A DNA stretch of 64,000 nt from Aurantiacibacter sp. MUD11 (GTDB lineage: Bacteria; Pseudomonadota; Alphaproteobacteria; Sphingomonadales; Sphingomonadaceae): NCBI RefSeq assembly GCF_026967575.1, contig NZ_CP114054.1, forward strand, positions 1,922,001 to 1,986,000, read 5' to 3'. The notes below the pieces were generated by a model that was not told the origin of the DNA, searched no databases, and worked only from the letters and a program-made list of their open reading frames with translations. A program made the translations under genes and the position numbers. Of the stretch, positions 41,281 to 49,669 are shown piece by piece. The number at the start of each line of letters is the position of its first letter. Position 1 is the first letter of the stretch.

Positions 41281-42183
41281 ATGTTTGGCACCTATCTCGA
41301 CCGCGACCTGGGCAATGGCGAGAATGTCTCTGCCTTCCCCGATTTCGACAGGCACGAACCAAGCGTGCCGGAGCGCGTCCCGGAGCAGCGGCGCAAGTTC
41401 CGTACGATCTGGATTTCCGACATCCACCTCGGCACCAAGGGGTGCAATGCCGAGCTGTTGATCGACTTCCTCGACAGCGTCGACAGTGAGACCATGTACC
41501 TGGTCGGCGACATCGTCGACGGCTGGCGGCTGAAGAAGAAGTTCTACTGGCCCGACGCGCATAACGACATCGTCTGGCGCATCCTGAAACGGGCCAAGCG
41601 CGGCACGCGGATCGTCTATATCCCCGGCAACCACGACGAGATGTTCCGCCAGTTCACCGGCATGCATTTCGGCGGCATCGAGATTCGCCGCGCGGCCTTC
41701 CACGATACCGCCGACGGTCGCCGGCTGATGGTGTTGCACGGCGACGAGTTCGACGCGGTCATGCTCTCCCACCGCTGGCTCGCCTTCGTCGGTGACTCGC
41801 TTTATCACTTCATGATGCGGCTGAACCAGTGGGTGAATAGCCTGCGCAAGGCCTTCGGCCTGTCCTACTGGTCGCTCTCGAAGATGGCCAAGCACAAGGT
41901 AAAGAACGCGGTCGAGTTCATCGGCAAGTACGAGGAGGTGGTGGCCCGCGCCGCTGCCGAACGCGGCGTGGACGGTGTGGTCTGCGGCCACATCCACACT
42001 GCCGAACACCGCATGTTCGACAATATCGAATACTGGAACGATGGCGACTGGGTGGAGGGCTGCAATGCCCTGGTCGAACATGCCGACGGCCGGATGGAGA
42101 TCCTCAACTGGCCCGAGGAAATGGCCAAGCGCGAGGAGCGGGAGCGGCAGCAGGCAGAGCATGCCGTTGCCGCTGCCGCCTGA
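41281..42183 (+). CDS. LpxH-like UDP-2,3-diacylglucosamine-type metallophosphoesterase
   Basis: A 300-residue calcineurin-type phosphoesterase. Metal motifs: ISDIHLG near residues 45, VGDIVDGW near 80, PGNHDEM near 118, LHGDEFD near 156 and CGHIHTAEHR near 236. LpxH-like proteins hydrolyse UDP-diacylglucosamine in lipid A synthesis; many of these longer homologues have other roles, so the substrate is uncertain. ATG 41281 was chosen over TTG 41269. Ends 22 bases before a GT4 glycosyltransferase gene, an arrangement that suggests a shared envelope pathway. Confidence 0.85.
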   Translation: MFGTYLDRDLGNGENVSAFPDFDRHEPSVPERVPEQRRKFRTIWISDIHLGTKGCNAELLIDFLDSVDSETMYLVGDIVDGWRLKKKFYWPDAHNDIVWRILKRAKRGTRIVYIPGNHDEMFRQFTGMHFGGIEIRRAAFHDTADGRRLMVLHGDEFDAVMLSHRWLAFVGDSLYHFMMRLNQWVNSLRKAFGLSYWSLSKMAKHKVKNAVEFIGKYEEVVARAAAERGVDGVVCGHIHTAEHRMFDNIEYWNDGDWVEGCNALVEHADGRMEILNWPEEMAKREERERQQAEHAVAAAA

Positions 42184-42205
42184 GGCCGAAGCTGGGGTCA
42201 CGCCA

Positions 42206-43249
42206 ATGCGGATCGCCCTCGTCACCGATGCCTGGCACCCGCAAGTGAACGGAGTGGTGCGCACGCTGGATACGATAGTCGCGGAACTACGCAGTCGCGG
42301 GCACGAGGTGGAAGTCACCTCTCCCGACCTTTATCGCTCGTTTCCCGCACCGTCCTATCCGGAAATCCGCCTGGCACTTGCAGGCACGCGCGCCATAGCA
42401 AGGCGGCTCGACCGCTTCCAGCCCGACACCATCCATATCGCCACAGAGGGTCCGCTCGGCTGGGCAGCGCGGCGTTACTGCCTGCGCCGGAAATTGCCCT
42501 TCACCACGGCGTACCACACGCAATTTCCCGACTACGTTGCCCGCCGCACCGGGCTTCCGGCGCAATGGATCTGGCCCTTCATCCGCCGCTTCCATGCCCC
42601 GGCGACCCGCACCATGGTGGCGACGGAGACGATCCGTGCGCAGCTACGCGAACAGGGCATTGGCCCGCTGCATCACTGGAGCCGCGGGGTTGAGGTCGAG
42701 ACCTTTCATCCTGACCACCCGCCGCCGGACCTGTTCTTCACCTTGCCGCGCCCGATCCAGCTCTATGTCGGGCGCGTGGCGGTGGAGAAGAATATCGAGG
42801 CTTTCCTTGGCAATGGCCATCCCGGCTCCAAGGTGGTGGTGGGCGATGGTCCGGCGCTGGACAAGCTGCAGGCACGGTTTCCGGAGGCGCACATCCTCGG
42901 GCGGCGCACCGGCGATGCCCTGGCCGCCTGCTACGCCGGGGCTGACGTCTTCGTCTTCCCCAGCAAGACCGACACCTTCGGCCTGGTGATGATCGAGGCG
43001 CTGGCCTGCGGCACCCCCGTGGCGGCCTATCCGGTGCCTGGCCCGCTGGACGTACTGGAGCCGGCCAGCGGCGCCATGGCCGAGCGGCTGGAAGATGCCA
43101 TCGCCGCCGCCCTGCGACTCGACCGCACTACCTGCCATCGCATCGGCCGCGCCTTCAGCTGGTCTGCCAGCGCCGACCAGTTCGCCGCCGGCCTTGCCCC
43201 GATAGCCCGCGAATCCGCCACCATCGGCCTTTCCGGCGCCCACGCCTGA
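42206..43249 (+). CDS. GT4 glycosyltransferase (glycosyltransferase family 1 fold)
   Basis: A 347-residue GT-B transferase. TDAWHPQVNGVVRTLDT at the N-terminus and YVGRVAVEKNIEAFL plus ADVFVFPSKTDTFGLVMIEALACGTPV near residue 262 are GT4 signature blocks, the latter containing the sugar-nucleotide glutamates. Similar proteins transfer mannose, glucuronic acid or sulfoquinovose to lipid acceptors. Acts on the cytoplasmic face of the membrane. Co-transcribed with the LpxH-like gene. Confidence 0.88.
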   Translation: MRIALVTDAWHPQVNGVVRTLDTIVAELRSRGHEVEVTSPDLYRSFPAPSYPEIRLALAGTRAIARRLDRFQPDTIHIATEGPLGWAARRYCLRRKLPFTTAYHTQFPDYVARRTGLPAQWIWPFIRRFHAPATRTMVATETIRAQLREQGIGPLHHWSRGVEVETFHPDHPPPDLFFTLPRPIQLYVGRVAVEKNIEAFLGNGHPGSKVVVGDGPALDKLQARFPEAHILGRRTGDALAACYAGADVFVFPSKTDTFGLVMIEALACGTPVAAYPVPGPLDVLEPASGAMAERLEDAIAAALRLDRTTCHRIGRAFSWSASADQFAAGLAPIARESATIGLSGAHA

Positions 43250-43269
43250 GGCCCGCCAGCGCCAAAAGC

Positions 43270-43298
43270 TTGCCGTTCGCCACCAAAGCCTCTACATC
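43270..43298 (+). promoter_or_regulatory. Candidate sigma-70 promoter of trcR
   Basis: TTGCCG (43270-43275), 17-base spacer, TACATC (43293-43298). It is the best match in the 111-base gap; the expected transcription start near 43306 would put the whole hairpin at 43313-43334 in the trcR leader. Confidence 0.4.
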
Positions 43299-43312
43299 AG
43301 GCTCCACATAAC

Positions 43313-43343
43313 GGCCGTCCCGCGAGGGGCGGCCCTTTTATTT
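43313..43343 (+). terminator. Terminator-like hairpin in trcR leader
   Basis: A nine-pair stem, GGCCGTCCC and GGGGCGGCC (one T-G pair), closed by a GCGA tetraloop at 43322-43325, then CTTTTATTT. It looks like a complete intrinsic terminator 18 bases before the trcR GTG. It may end the upstream glycosyltransferase transcript, or attenuate trcR. Confidence 0.65.
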
Positions 43344-43360
43344 CCAGTCGGAGAAATGCC

Positions 43361-44110
43361 GTGGCTGATCAAGCCAAGCCCCTCATGCCCCATGCGACCG
43401 CCAGCTGGCTGGTCGACAATACGGCCCTCAGCTTCTCGCAGATTGCCGAGTTCTGCGGCCTGCACATCCTCGAAGTGCAGGCGATGGCGGACGACCTTGC
43501 CGGTGCCAAGTACACCGGTCGCGATCCCGTGCACTCGGGCGAGCTGACCCATGAGGAAATCGAACGCGGCCAGGCTGACCCGGCCTACCGGCTGGTGATG
43601 CAGAAGGCCCCGGTCGACGTAAGCCGCACCAAGGGCCCGCGCTACACCCCGGTGTCGAAGCGCCAGGACAAGCCCGACGGCATTGCCTGGATCCTGCGCA
43701 ACCATCCGGAAATTTCCGATGCGCAGATCGGTCGCCTGATCGGTACCACCCGCAACACCATCAACGCCATTCGCGAGCGTTCGCACTGGAACATCCAGAA
43801 CATTCAGCCGAAGGACCCAGTGACGCTGGGCCTGTGCTCGCAGCGTGAACTGGATGCCGCCGTGGCCAAGGCCGCCAAGCGTGCGCCGGTCGAAGCACCG
43901 GCCGAGGGTGAGGAGGCTGCCGCCGCGCCCGCCGCGCCGCGTGACGACAAGCAGGAACTGATCGCCGAACTGCGCCGCGAGCGTGAGGAAGCCGCCAAGG
44001 CTGCTGCCGAAGCCGCGCAGGAAGCCGAGGCCGAGGCCTGGCTCGAAGCCAAGCGTGCTGCCGAGGAAAAGGGCGAGGAAGAAACTCCCGCCGGTTCCGA
44101 AGCCGAATAA
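43361..44110 (+). CDS. trcR: Cell-cycle transcriptional regulator TrcR (DUF1013)
   Basis: A 249-residue protein of the DUF1013 family, named TrcR in Caulobacter for its role in cell-cycle transcription with RNA polymerase. The core (about 1-165) is conserved: MPHATASWLVDNTALSF, FCGLHILEVQAMAD, AWILRNHPEISDAQIGRLIGTTRNTINAIRERSHWN (a helix-turn-helix-like segment near 120-150). The C-terminal 90 residues are Ala/Glu/Lys-rich and helical (REEAAKAAAEAAQEAEAEAW), likely a coiled coil. The GTG start has GGAGAA 7 bases upstream. Alone on this strand after a hairpin. Confidence 0.9.
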   Translation: MADQAKPLMPHATASWLVDNTALSFSQIAEFCGLHILEVQAMADDLAGAKYTGRDPVHSGELTHEEIERGQADPAYRLVMQKAPVDVSRTKGPRYTPVSKRQDKPDGIAWILRNHPEISDAQIGRLIGTTRNTINAIRERSHWNIQNIQPKDPVTLGLCSQRELDAAVAKAAKRAPVEAPAEGEEAAAAPAAPRDDKQELIAELRREREEAAKAAAEAAQEAEAEAWLEAKRAAEEKGEEETPAGSEAE

Positions 44111-44178
44111 GCTTCGTCCAATACAGGTGGGGCGGCCTTCGCGGACCGCCCCATCCCCTCCCGAAAGCTCGTGACTGC

Positions 44179-44664
44179 CTAGCCGGCGAGCGACAGCCTG
44201 CGCTGTTCCTCGGCGGACATCGGCGTAGCCGGCTTGTCGCCGCCTGCCTTGATCGTCTGGCCGGACGGCGCAGCCTTGGCGCGCAGCGGGGCGAAGCGGC
44301 CATCGACCGATGCGCCCTGCTCGATGGTCAGCGTGTCGTAGCTGACATCGCCGTGGATCTTGGCGGACTTGAGCACGACCAGGTCGCGCACTTCGATCGT
44401 GCCCTGCACCTCGCCGGACAGGCGGGCGCTCTCGGCCTTGATCTCGCCTTCGATACGACTCGTTTCGCCTTGCACCAGGCTGGCGCAGGCAAGGTTGCCG
44501 GTGACCTTGCCGTCGACGTGCAGGTCGACGGAAGCCTCGATGTCCCCCTTGATGGTGACGTCGGGGCCGATCACGGAAAAGGTGCCGCCCGGATTAGCCA
44601 TCGGCTTCACCGTCTGCCTGCTCGCCGCTTGGGGCGAATTCCGCTCGGACTTGTTCGAGAACAT
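44179..44664 (-). CDS. Bactofilin (polymerising cytoskeletal protein)
   Basis: A 161-residue bactofilin. The beta-helix core (about residues 28-130) has FSVIGPDVTIKGDIEA, DLHVDGKVTGNLAC, IEGEIKAESARLSGEVQGTIEVRDLV, KSAKIHGDV. Bactofilins form filaments that localise peptidoglycan enzymes. The MFSNKSE start overlaps the M23 gene by 71 bases; an internal ATG at 44601 (MANPGG) would shorten the overlap to 8. The upstream start is preferred because bactofilins usually begin with MFS. Downstream of an M23 peptidase, as with BacA and LmdC in Caulobacter or CcmA and Csd1 in Helicobacter. Confidence 0.92.
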   Translation of the reverse strand: MFSNKSERNSPQAASRQTVKPMANPGGTFSVIGPDVTIKGDIEASVDLHVDGKVTGNLACASLVQGETSRIEGEIKAESARLSGEVQGTIEVRDLVVLKSAKIHGDVSYDTLTIEQGASVDGRFAPLRAKAAPSGQTIKAGGDKPATPMSAEEQRRLSLAG

Positions 44665-45772
44665 GGGGGGCTGTCTCCAGGAAGGGGCGCGGGTTCACGG
44701 CATTGCCGTTGACGCGCACTTCGAAATGCAGGTGCGGGCCGGTCGAGCGGCCGGTGTTGCCGATCGCGCCGATGCGGTCACCGGCGGCGACGCGCTGGCC
44801 GACCTGTGCATTGAAACGCGACATGTGCGCGTAGCGGGTGACGACGCCGGCACCGTGGCTGATCTCCACGACCTTGCCATAGCCGGACTTCCAGCCGACG
44901 AAGGTTACGCGGCCATCGGCGGCAGCATTGATCGGCGAACCGTGCGGGGCGCGGAAATCCAAGCCGCGGTGCATGGCGGCGCGGCCGCTAAACGGATCGC
45001 GACGATAGCCGAAGCCCGAGCTGATCGAACCGATGTCGGCCGGCATGACCTGCGGGATCTGGTCGAGGCCACGCTCCAGCGCGCTCATCCGGGCGAGGCT
45101 GGCACCGAGGCGTTCGAAGCGCGGGTCCAGCGAGCCGTCGCCTTCGGAGACGAGGTCTTCCAGCGGACCACCCATGGCGCTGTTGTTGCTGTTCATCACG
45201 GCGCGCGGATCGAGGCCCAGCTGGCGAATGGCCTGCTCGGCACGGGCGGCGCGGCGATCGGCGTAAAGGGTCAGGCGCTCGGTGAAGGCGAGCTGGCGCG
45301 CTTCGACGCGGGCCAGGCCTTCCGCTTCGGGGAAGACTTCGCGGATCATGCTGATCAGCTCTTCGCTCTCGGCGCTGGAATCGGTGACGGTGTGCTCGAC
45401 GTCGGCCATCACGTCTTCGGGCAGCATTTCGACGATGCCGTCGAGCAGCTGCTGGCGCGCTTCCAGGTCAGCTACGGTGGCGGCGATGTCGTCCGAATAG
45501 GCGGAGAAGCGATCTTCCGCGGTGGCGACCTGCGCTTCGCGCTGCAGCAGGTCCGCGCGCTCGCTGCTGGCCTGCCATTGGCTGACCGCCATGAAGCCCA
45601 TCGAACCGGCCCAGCCGACAGCGATGGCCAGCGCCAGTCCGGCGGTGCCCATCTGCATGCGGGTGGTTAGTGTCAGGAAGCGAACCTGCCCCTTGGAGCG
45701 CATGAAGAATTCGCGCTCCGGAAACCAGGCCCGCAGGCGGTCCCAAAATCCGCCCTTGGTATTTTTTGTCAA
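44594..45772 (-). CDS. M23 family metallopeptidase (LmdC/Csd1-like)
   Basis: A 392-residue membrane-anchored murein endopeptidase. A membrane helix (about residues 40-60, MQMGTAGLALAIAVGWAGSMG) is followed by a coiled-coil (about 65-165) and a complete LytM domain: HRGLDFRAPHGSP, RYAHMSRF, HLHFEVRVNG supply the zinc ligands. The gene overlaps the bactofilin start by 71 bases. The bactofilin is thought to localise such a peptidase, which shapes stalks or cell curvature in related bacteria. Confidence 0.93.
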   Translation of the reverse strand: MTKNTKGGFWDRLRAWFPEREFFMRSKGQVRFLTLTTRMQMGTAGLALAIAVGWAGSMGFMAVSQWQASSERADLLQREAQVATAEDRFSAYSDDIAATVADLEARQQLLDGIVEMLPEDVMADVEHTVTDSSAESEELISMIREVFPEAEGLARVEARQLAFTERLTLYADRRAARAEQAIRQLGLDPRAVMNSNNSAMGGPLEDLVSEGDGSLDPRFERLGASLARMSALERGLDQIPQVMPADIGSISSGFGYRRDPFSGRAAMHRGLDFRAPHGSPINAAADGRVTFVGWKSGYGKVVEISHGAGVVTRYAHMSRFNAQVGQRVAAGDRIGAIGNTGRSTGPHLHFEVRVNGNAVNPRPFLETAPHVLEQVRAEFAPSGEQADGEADG

Positions 45773-46020
45773 AACGACCCCGTGTGTCCCGTTGTGATCC
45801 CGTTATGTATTGCCAGCGATAGCGCGCACACGCGAGGCGTCGATAGCCCGGCGTTAACCTTTGGGGCGAGTCGAACCCATCGTGCGATGAATCGTTTCAT
45901 CGGGCGAAAATTTCTTCCGCAGCCGGGAACCAAATCGCCGGTTGGCCTTTGCCGCGCGCCTTGCACCGCTCAGGCGATTCGCCCCTGACAGGTGCCATGG
46001 GGAATGTTAGGGGCGCGCCC

Positions 46021-47295
46021 ATGAGTACTGAAACACTGGAAAGAACCGACTTCGACGCGCTGATTGCAGACCTGGCCAAGAAGGGTCGCGCAGCGCAACG
46101 CCAACTCGCTCGCGCAACCGATGCGGAGAAGGCTGCCGGCCTGCGTGCTGCCGCTGCCGCCATCCGCGCCGATGCCGCCGCGATCATCGCCGCCAACGCC
46201 AAGGACATGCAGGCCGGCGAGGCCAACGGCCTGTCCGCCGCCATGCTCGACCGGCTGAAGCTGGACGAGGACCGGCTGGAAGGCATTGCCGCCGCCATCG
46301 AGAACGTGGCCGGCCTGCCCGACCCGGTGGGCGAGGTGATTGACCGCAGCGAAGCGCCCGCCGGCATGACGCTGGAGCGCCGCCGCATTCCCATCGGGCT
46401 GATCGGCATCATCTACGAGAGCCGTCCCAACGTCACCGCTGACGCCGCAGCGCTCTGTCTGCGTTCGGGCAACGCCGCCCTGCTGCGCGGCGGTAGCGAG
46501 GCGATCCATTCGAACCGCGCCATCCACGCCGCCTTCGCCAGGGGGCTGGAGGAAGCCGGCCTGCCCGCCGACGCCATCCAGCTGATGCCGACGCAGGACC
46601 GCGAAGCCGTGGGTGCCATGCTGAAGGCTGCCGGGCTGGTCGACATGATCGTGCCGCGTGGCGGCAAGGGCCTTGTCGCCCGCGTCCAGGCCGATGCCCG
46701 CGTGCCCGTGCTCGCGCACCTCGACGGCATCTGCCACACCTACATCCACTCCGCCGCCGATCCGGACATGGCGGAGAAGATAGCGGTCAATGCCAAGATG
46801 CGCCGCACCGGCATCTGCGGGGCGATGGAGACGCTGCTGATCGACGCCAACTTCCCCGCCGCAGCCCGCGTGCTGGGCGCACTGGCGGACGCAGGCTGCG
46901 AGCTGCGCGGCAATGCCCGCGCACAGGCCATCGATTCCCGCGTGAAGCCCGCCACGGCAGAGGACTGGGACACCGAATATCTCGAGGCCAAGCTGTCGGT
47001 GGCGGTGGTCGACGGGCTGGACGAGGCGATGGAGCATATCGCCCGCCATTCCTCCGGTCATACCGAGGCGATCATCACTGCTGACGAGGCTGCCGCGCGA
47101 CGTTTCCTCGACGAGGTCGATAGCGCCATCGTGATGCACAACGCCTCCTCGCAATTCGCCGATGGCGGCGAGTTCGGACTGGGCGCGGAAATCGGCATCG
47201 CCACCGGCCGGCTGCACGCACGCGGGCCGGTCGCGCTGGAAGGACTGACGACCTACAAGTGGCAGGTGCTGGGTCAGGGCCAGGCGCGCCCGTAG
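46021..47295 (+). CDS. proA: Gamma-glutamyl phosphate reductase
   Basis: A 424-residue aldehyde-dehydrogenase-fold enzyme making glutamate-5-semialdehyde from gamma-glutamyl phosphate in proline synthesis. RRIPIGLIGIIYESRPNVTADAAALCLRSGNA and HLDGICHTYIH are family blocks, and the catalytic cysteine is in RRTGICGAMETLLID near residue 265. The frame is open further upstream, but ATG 46021 (MSTETLERTDFD) is the normal start. Divergent from the M23/bactofilin operon; followed after 21 bases by an aldo/keto reductase. Confidence 0.96.
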   Translation: MSTETLERTDFDALIADLAKKGRAAQRQLARATDAEKAAGLRAAAAAIRADAAAIIAANAKDMQAGEANGLSAAMLDRLKLDEDRLEGIAAAIENVAGLPDPVGEVIDRSEAPAGMTLERRRIPIGLIGIIYESRPNVTADAAALCLRSGNAALLRGGSEAIHSNRAIHAAFARGLEEAGLPADAIQLMPTQDREAVGAMLKAAGLVDMIVPRGGKGLVARVQADARVPVLAHLDGICHTYIHSAADPDMAEKIAVNAKMRRTGICGAMETLLIDANFPAAARVLGALADAGCELRGNARAQAIDSRVKPATAEDWDTEYLEAKLSVAVVDGLDEAMEHIARHSSGHTEAIITADEAAARRFLDEVDSAIVMHNASSQFADGGEFGLGAEIGIATGRLHARGPVALEGLTTYKWQVLGQGQARP

Positions 47296-47316
47296 GCGAT
47301 CAAGGGAGGGGCGAGA

Positions 47317-48366
47317 ATGCGTTACAACCGCTTGGGCAATTCCGGCCTTGTCGTGTCGGAGCTGTGCCTTGGCGCGATGACCTTCGGCACCGCGCCCTCC
47401 GCCTTCTTCCAGCACGATCTCGACCAGGCCGGGTCCACTGCTTTGGTGAAGCAGGCGCTCGAAGCGGGCGTCAATTTCATCGACACGGCGAACCTCTATT
47501 CCGCGGGGCAGAGTGAGCAATATGTCGGCGGTGCCCTGCGCGACCTTGGCGTGGCACGTGACCAGGTGGTGATCGCCACCAAGGGCATGGGGCCGATGGG
47601 CGAAGGCCCGAACGATGCCGGCTACGGTCGCTACCACCTGCTCAACCAGATCGACGCCAGCCTCGACCGCCTCGGCCTCGAGCATGTCGACCTTTACCAG
47701 ATCCACGGCTGGGACCCGAATGCGCCGATGGAGGAAGGATTGCGGGCGATGGAGGACATCGTGCGTTCCGGCCGGGCGCGCTATGTCGGCGTGTCCAACT
47801 GGGCGGCATGGCAGATCGCCAAGGCGCTGGGCATTGCCGAGCGGCGCGGGTGGGACAAGTTCATCTCCAACCAGGCGCTCTACGCGGTCACCGCGCGCGA
47901 ACTGGAGCGCGAGCTGGTGCCGATGATGCTGTCCGAAGGCCTCGGCCTGATGGTCTGGAGCCCGCTGCTGGGCGGCTTGCTGTCGGGCAAGTACGATTTC
48001 GGCAAGGACGGCGTGAGCGGCGAGGGCCGCCGTGCCAAGCTCGATTTTCCCAAGGCCGACAAGGGCTTGGCGGAGCAGGCCGTGGAAGCGATGCGCCCAA
48101 TGGCAGAGCGGCACGGCGTGACCGTGCCCGCGATCGCGCTGGCCTGGCTGCTGCACCAGCCCGTCACCGGATCGGTTATAATTGGTGCCAAACGCAAGGA
48201 GCAATTGGCACAAAATCTCGCGGCCACCGAGGTCGAACTGTCGTCCGAGGAGCTGGCGACGCTCGATGCCATCGGCGCGCTCGATCCTGAATACCCCGCC
48301 TGGGCGCTGATTTCGCAGGAACAGCGCCACGGCTTCCGCGTCTCGCCACGGCGACGCTCTTCCTGA
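47317..48366 (+). CDS. Aldo/keto reductase
   Basis: A 349-residue TIM-barrel oxidoreductase. MRYNRLGNSGLVVSELCLGAMTFGT at the N-terminus; catalytic tetrad Asp (FIDTANLYS), Tyr (ANLYSAGQSE), Lys (VIATKGM) and His (LYQIHGWD) are present; ITGSVIIGAK-type C-terminal NADPH segment is VTGSVIIGAKRKEQ. Substrate unknown. The RBS GGGAGG is five bases upstream. Its stop overlaps the nadD start (TGATG). Confidence 0.9.
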   Translation: MRYNRLGNSGLVVSELCLGAMTFGTAPSAFFQHDLDQAGSTALVKQALEAGVNFIDTANLYSAGQSEQYVGGALRDLGVARDQVVIATKGMGPMGEGPNDAGYGRYHLLNQIDASLDRLGLEHVDLYQIHGWDPNAPMEEGLRAMEDIVRSGRARYVGVSNWAAWQIAKALGIAERRGWDKFISNQALYAVTARELERELVPMMLSEGLGLMVWSPLLGGLLSGKYDFGKDGVSGEGRRAKLDFPKADKGLAEQAVEAMRPMAERHGVTVPAIALAWLLHQPVTGSVIIGAKRKEQLAQNLAATEVELSSEELATLDAIGALDPEYPAWALISQEQRHGFRVSPRRRSS

Positions 48367-49025
48367 TGCGCGGCAAGGTCGTCGGGCTGCTGGGCGGCAG
48401 CTTCAACCCTGCCCATGGCGGACATCGCCGCATCACCCTGTTCACCATCCGGGCGCTGGGGCTGGACGAGGTGTGGTGGATGGTATCCCCCGGCAATCCG
48501 CTGAAGCCGCAGCAGGGCATGGCCCCGCTCGCCGCCCGCGTACGCTCCGCGCAAGGGCAGGCCCGCAACGCGCCGATCCGCGTCACCGCCATCGAGCAGG
48601 AACTTGGCACACGCTACACCGTCGATACGCTGCGGGCGTTGAAACGCCGCTATCCGCAGCATCGCTTCGTCTGGCTGATGGGTTCGGACAATCTCGCCCA
48701 GTTCCATAAGTGGAAGAATTGGCGGCAGATAGCCCGAGAAATGCCCATTGCCGTGATAGCGCGGCCGGGTTATGACGATGCTGCCCTTGCGAGCCCCGCA
48801 AAGGCCTGGCTGCGGCGTTACCGGTTATCCGCAGCCGGATTACGCAACCGGGGCGAATGGAGCGCACCAGCGCTGATAGAGCTGCGTTTCGATCCCGATC
48901 CGCGTTCGGCCACACAGATACGCCGGGCGGATCCCAATTGGGCAGACGGGTTTGCCGAACCTGCCCCACGGGATGAAGTGACGCATTCCCTTATTCATGA
49001 CAGGCCGATGGGGGTGGACGCGTGA
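48366..49025 (+). CDS. nadD: Nicotinate-nucleotide adenylyltransferase
   Basis: A 219-residue nucleotidyltransferase that turns nicotinate mononucleotide into NaAD. The HxGH-type signature GLLGGSFNPAHGGHRRIT lies near residues 9-26 (GSFNPAHGGH), LMGSDNLAQFHKWKNW near 100, and the C-terminal region ends near RADPNWADG with an ISSTxIR-like ATQIRRADPN. Overlaps the aldo/keto reductase by TGATG. The nadD-rsfS-rlmH order downstream is conserved. Confidence 0.93.
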   Translation: MRGKVVGLLGGSFNPAHGGHRRITLFTIRALGLDEVWWMVSPGNPLKPQQGMAPLAARVRSAQGQARNAPIRVTAIEQELGTRYTVDTLRALKRRYPQHRFVWLMGSDNLAQFHKWKNWRQIAREMPIAVIARPGYDDAALASPAKAWLRRYRLSAAGLRNRGEWSAPALIELRFDPDPRSATQIRRADPNWADGFAEPAPRDEVTHSLIHDRPMGVDA

Positions 49026-49084
49026 GGCGTCTTGCCCTTTACGCTGTCGTCCATCACCCCATATACGGAGCATGACCATACGCG

Positions 49085-49549
49085 ATGACCACTGCCAATC
49101 CTGGGGCGCGCCAGCGTTCCGCCGACAACGGCACCAGCACCGCAACTGCAACTTTCATCTCCATGCCTGATATCGACACCACCATCTCTGCAGAGCCCGG
49201 ATCGGTCCACGAACTGGTGCTGACCCAACTCGACGACGACCAGGCGCAGGACGTCGTATCCATTCCGCTGGAAGGGAAGAGCTCGATCGCCGACTTCATG
49301 GTCGTCGCCTCGGGCCGTTCCACCCGGCAGGTGGCTGCGATGGCGCACAAGCTGGCCGAGAAACTGAAGAAGGCGGGCGAACCCAGCCCGCGCATCGAAG
49401 GCCTGCCGGCAGCCGACTGGGTGCTGATCGATGCGGGCGACGTCGTCGTCCACCTGTTCCGCCCGGAAGTGCGCAGCTTCTACAACCTCGAGCGGATGTG
49501 GGGCTTCGGCGAAGACGGCGAAAAGCAGAGCGCGGTAGGCACGGCGTAA
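49085..49549 (+). CDS. rsfS: Ribosome silencing factor RsfS
   Basis: A DUF143 protein of up to 154 residues that blocks 50S-30S joining when nutrients are low. The core VHELVLTQLDDDQAQDVV, PLEGKSSIADFMVVASGRSTRQV, ADWVLIDAGDVVVHLFRPEVRSFYNLERMWG is typical. The start is uncertain: ATG 49085 or the in-frame ATG 49163 (MPDIDTTISAEP), the latter giving a normal short N-terminus. Neither has a strong ribosome-binding site. Confidence 0.92.
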   Translation: MTTANPGARQRSADNGTSTATATFISMPDIDTTISAEPGSVHELVLTQLDDDQAQDVVSIPLEGKSSIADFMVVASGRSTRQVAAMAHKLAEKLKKAGEPSPRIEGLPAADWVLIDAGDVVVHLFRPEVRSFYNLERMWGFGEDGEKQSAVGTA

Positions 49550-49558
49550 CTTGTCTTC

Positions 49559-49609
49559 CGCTCACGCAGCCGCGTGAGCGTCCTCGCTAGACGCGCAGCA
49601 AGGCTGCGC
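49559..49609 (+). other. Two strong hairpins in rsfS-rlmH gap
   Basis: Hairpin 1 (49559-49580): CGCTCACGC and GCGTGAGCG around a four-base loop. Hairpin 2 (49593-49609): GCGCAGC and GCTGCGC around a three-base loop. A weaker GGCC/GGCC stem follows at 49629-49640. No U tract; nature unknown. Confidence 0.4.
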
Positions 49610-49669
49610 ACGCTGCGGGCGGCAGTTCGGCCTTGCGGCCCGTTGGACGCGGACCGGTAGGAGAAGGCA

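Noticed and set aside
45970..48330. 786-residue open frame on the minus strand opposite proA and the aldo/keto reductase
   Set aside because: Antisense of two confidently identified genes, with His/Arg/Gly-rich low-quality sequence; GC-rich codon use leaves the opposite strand open.
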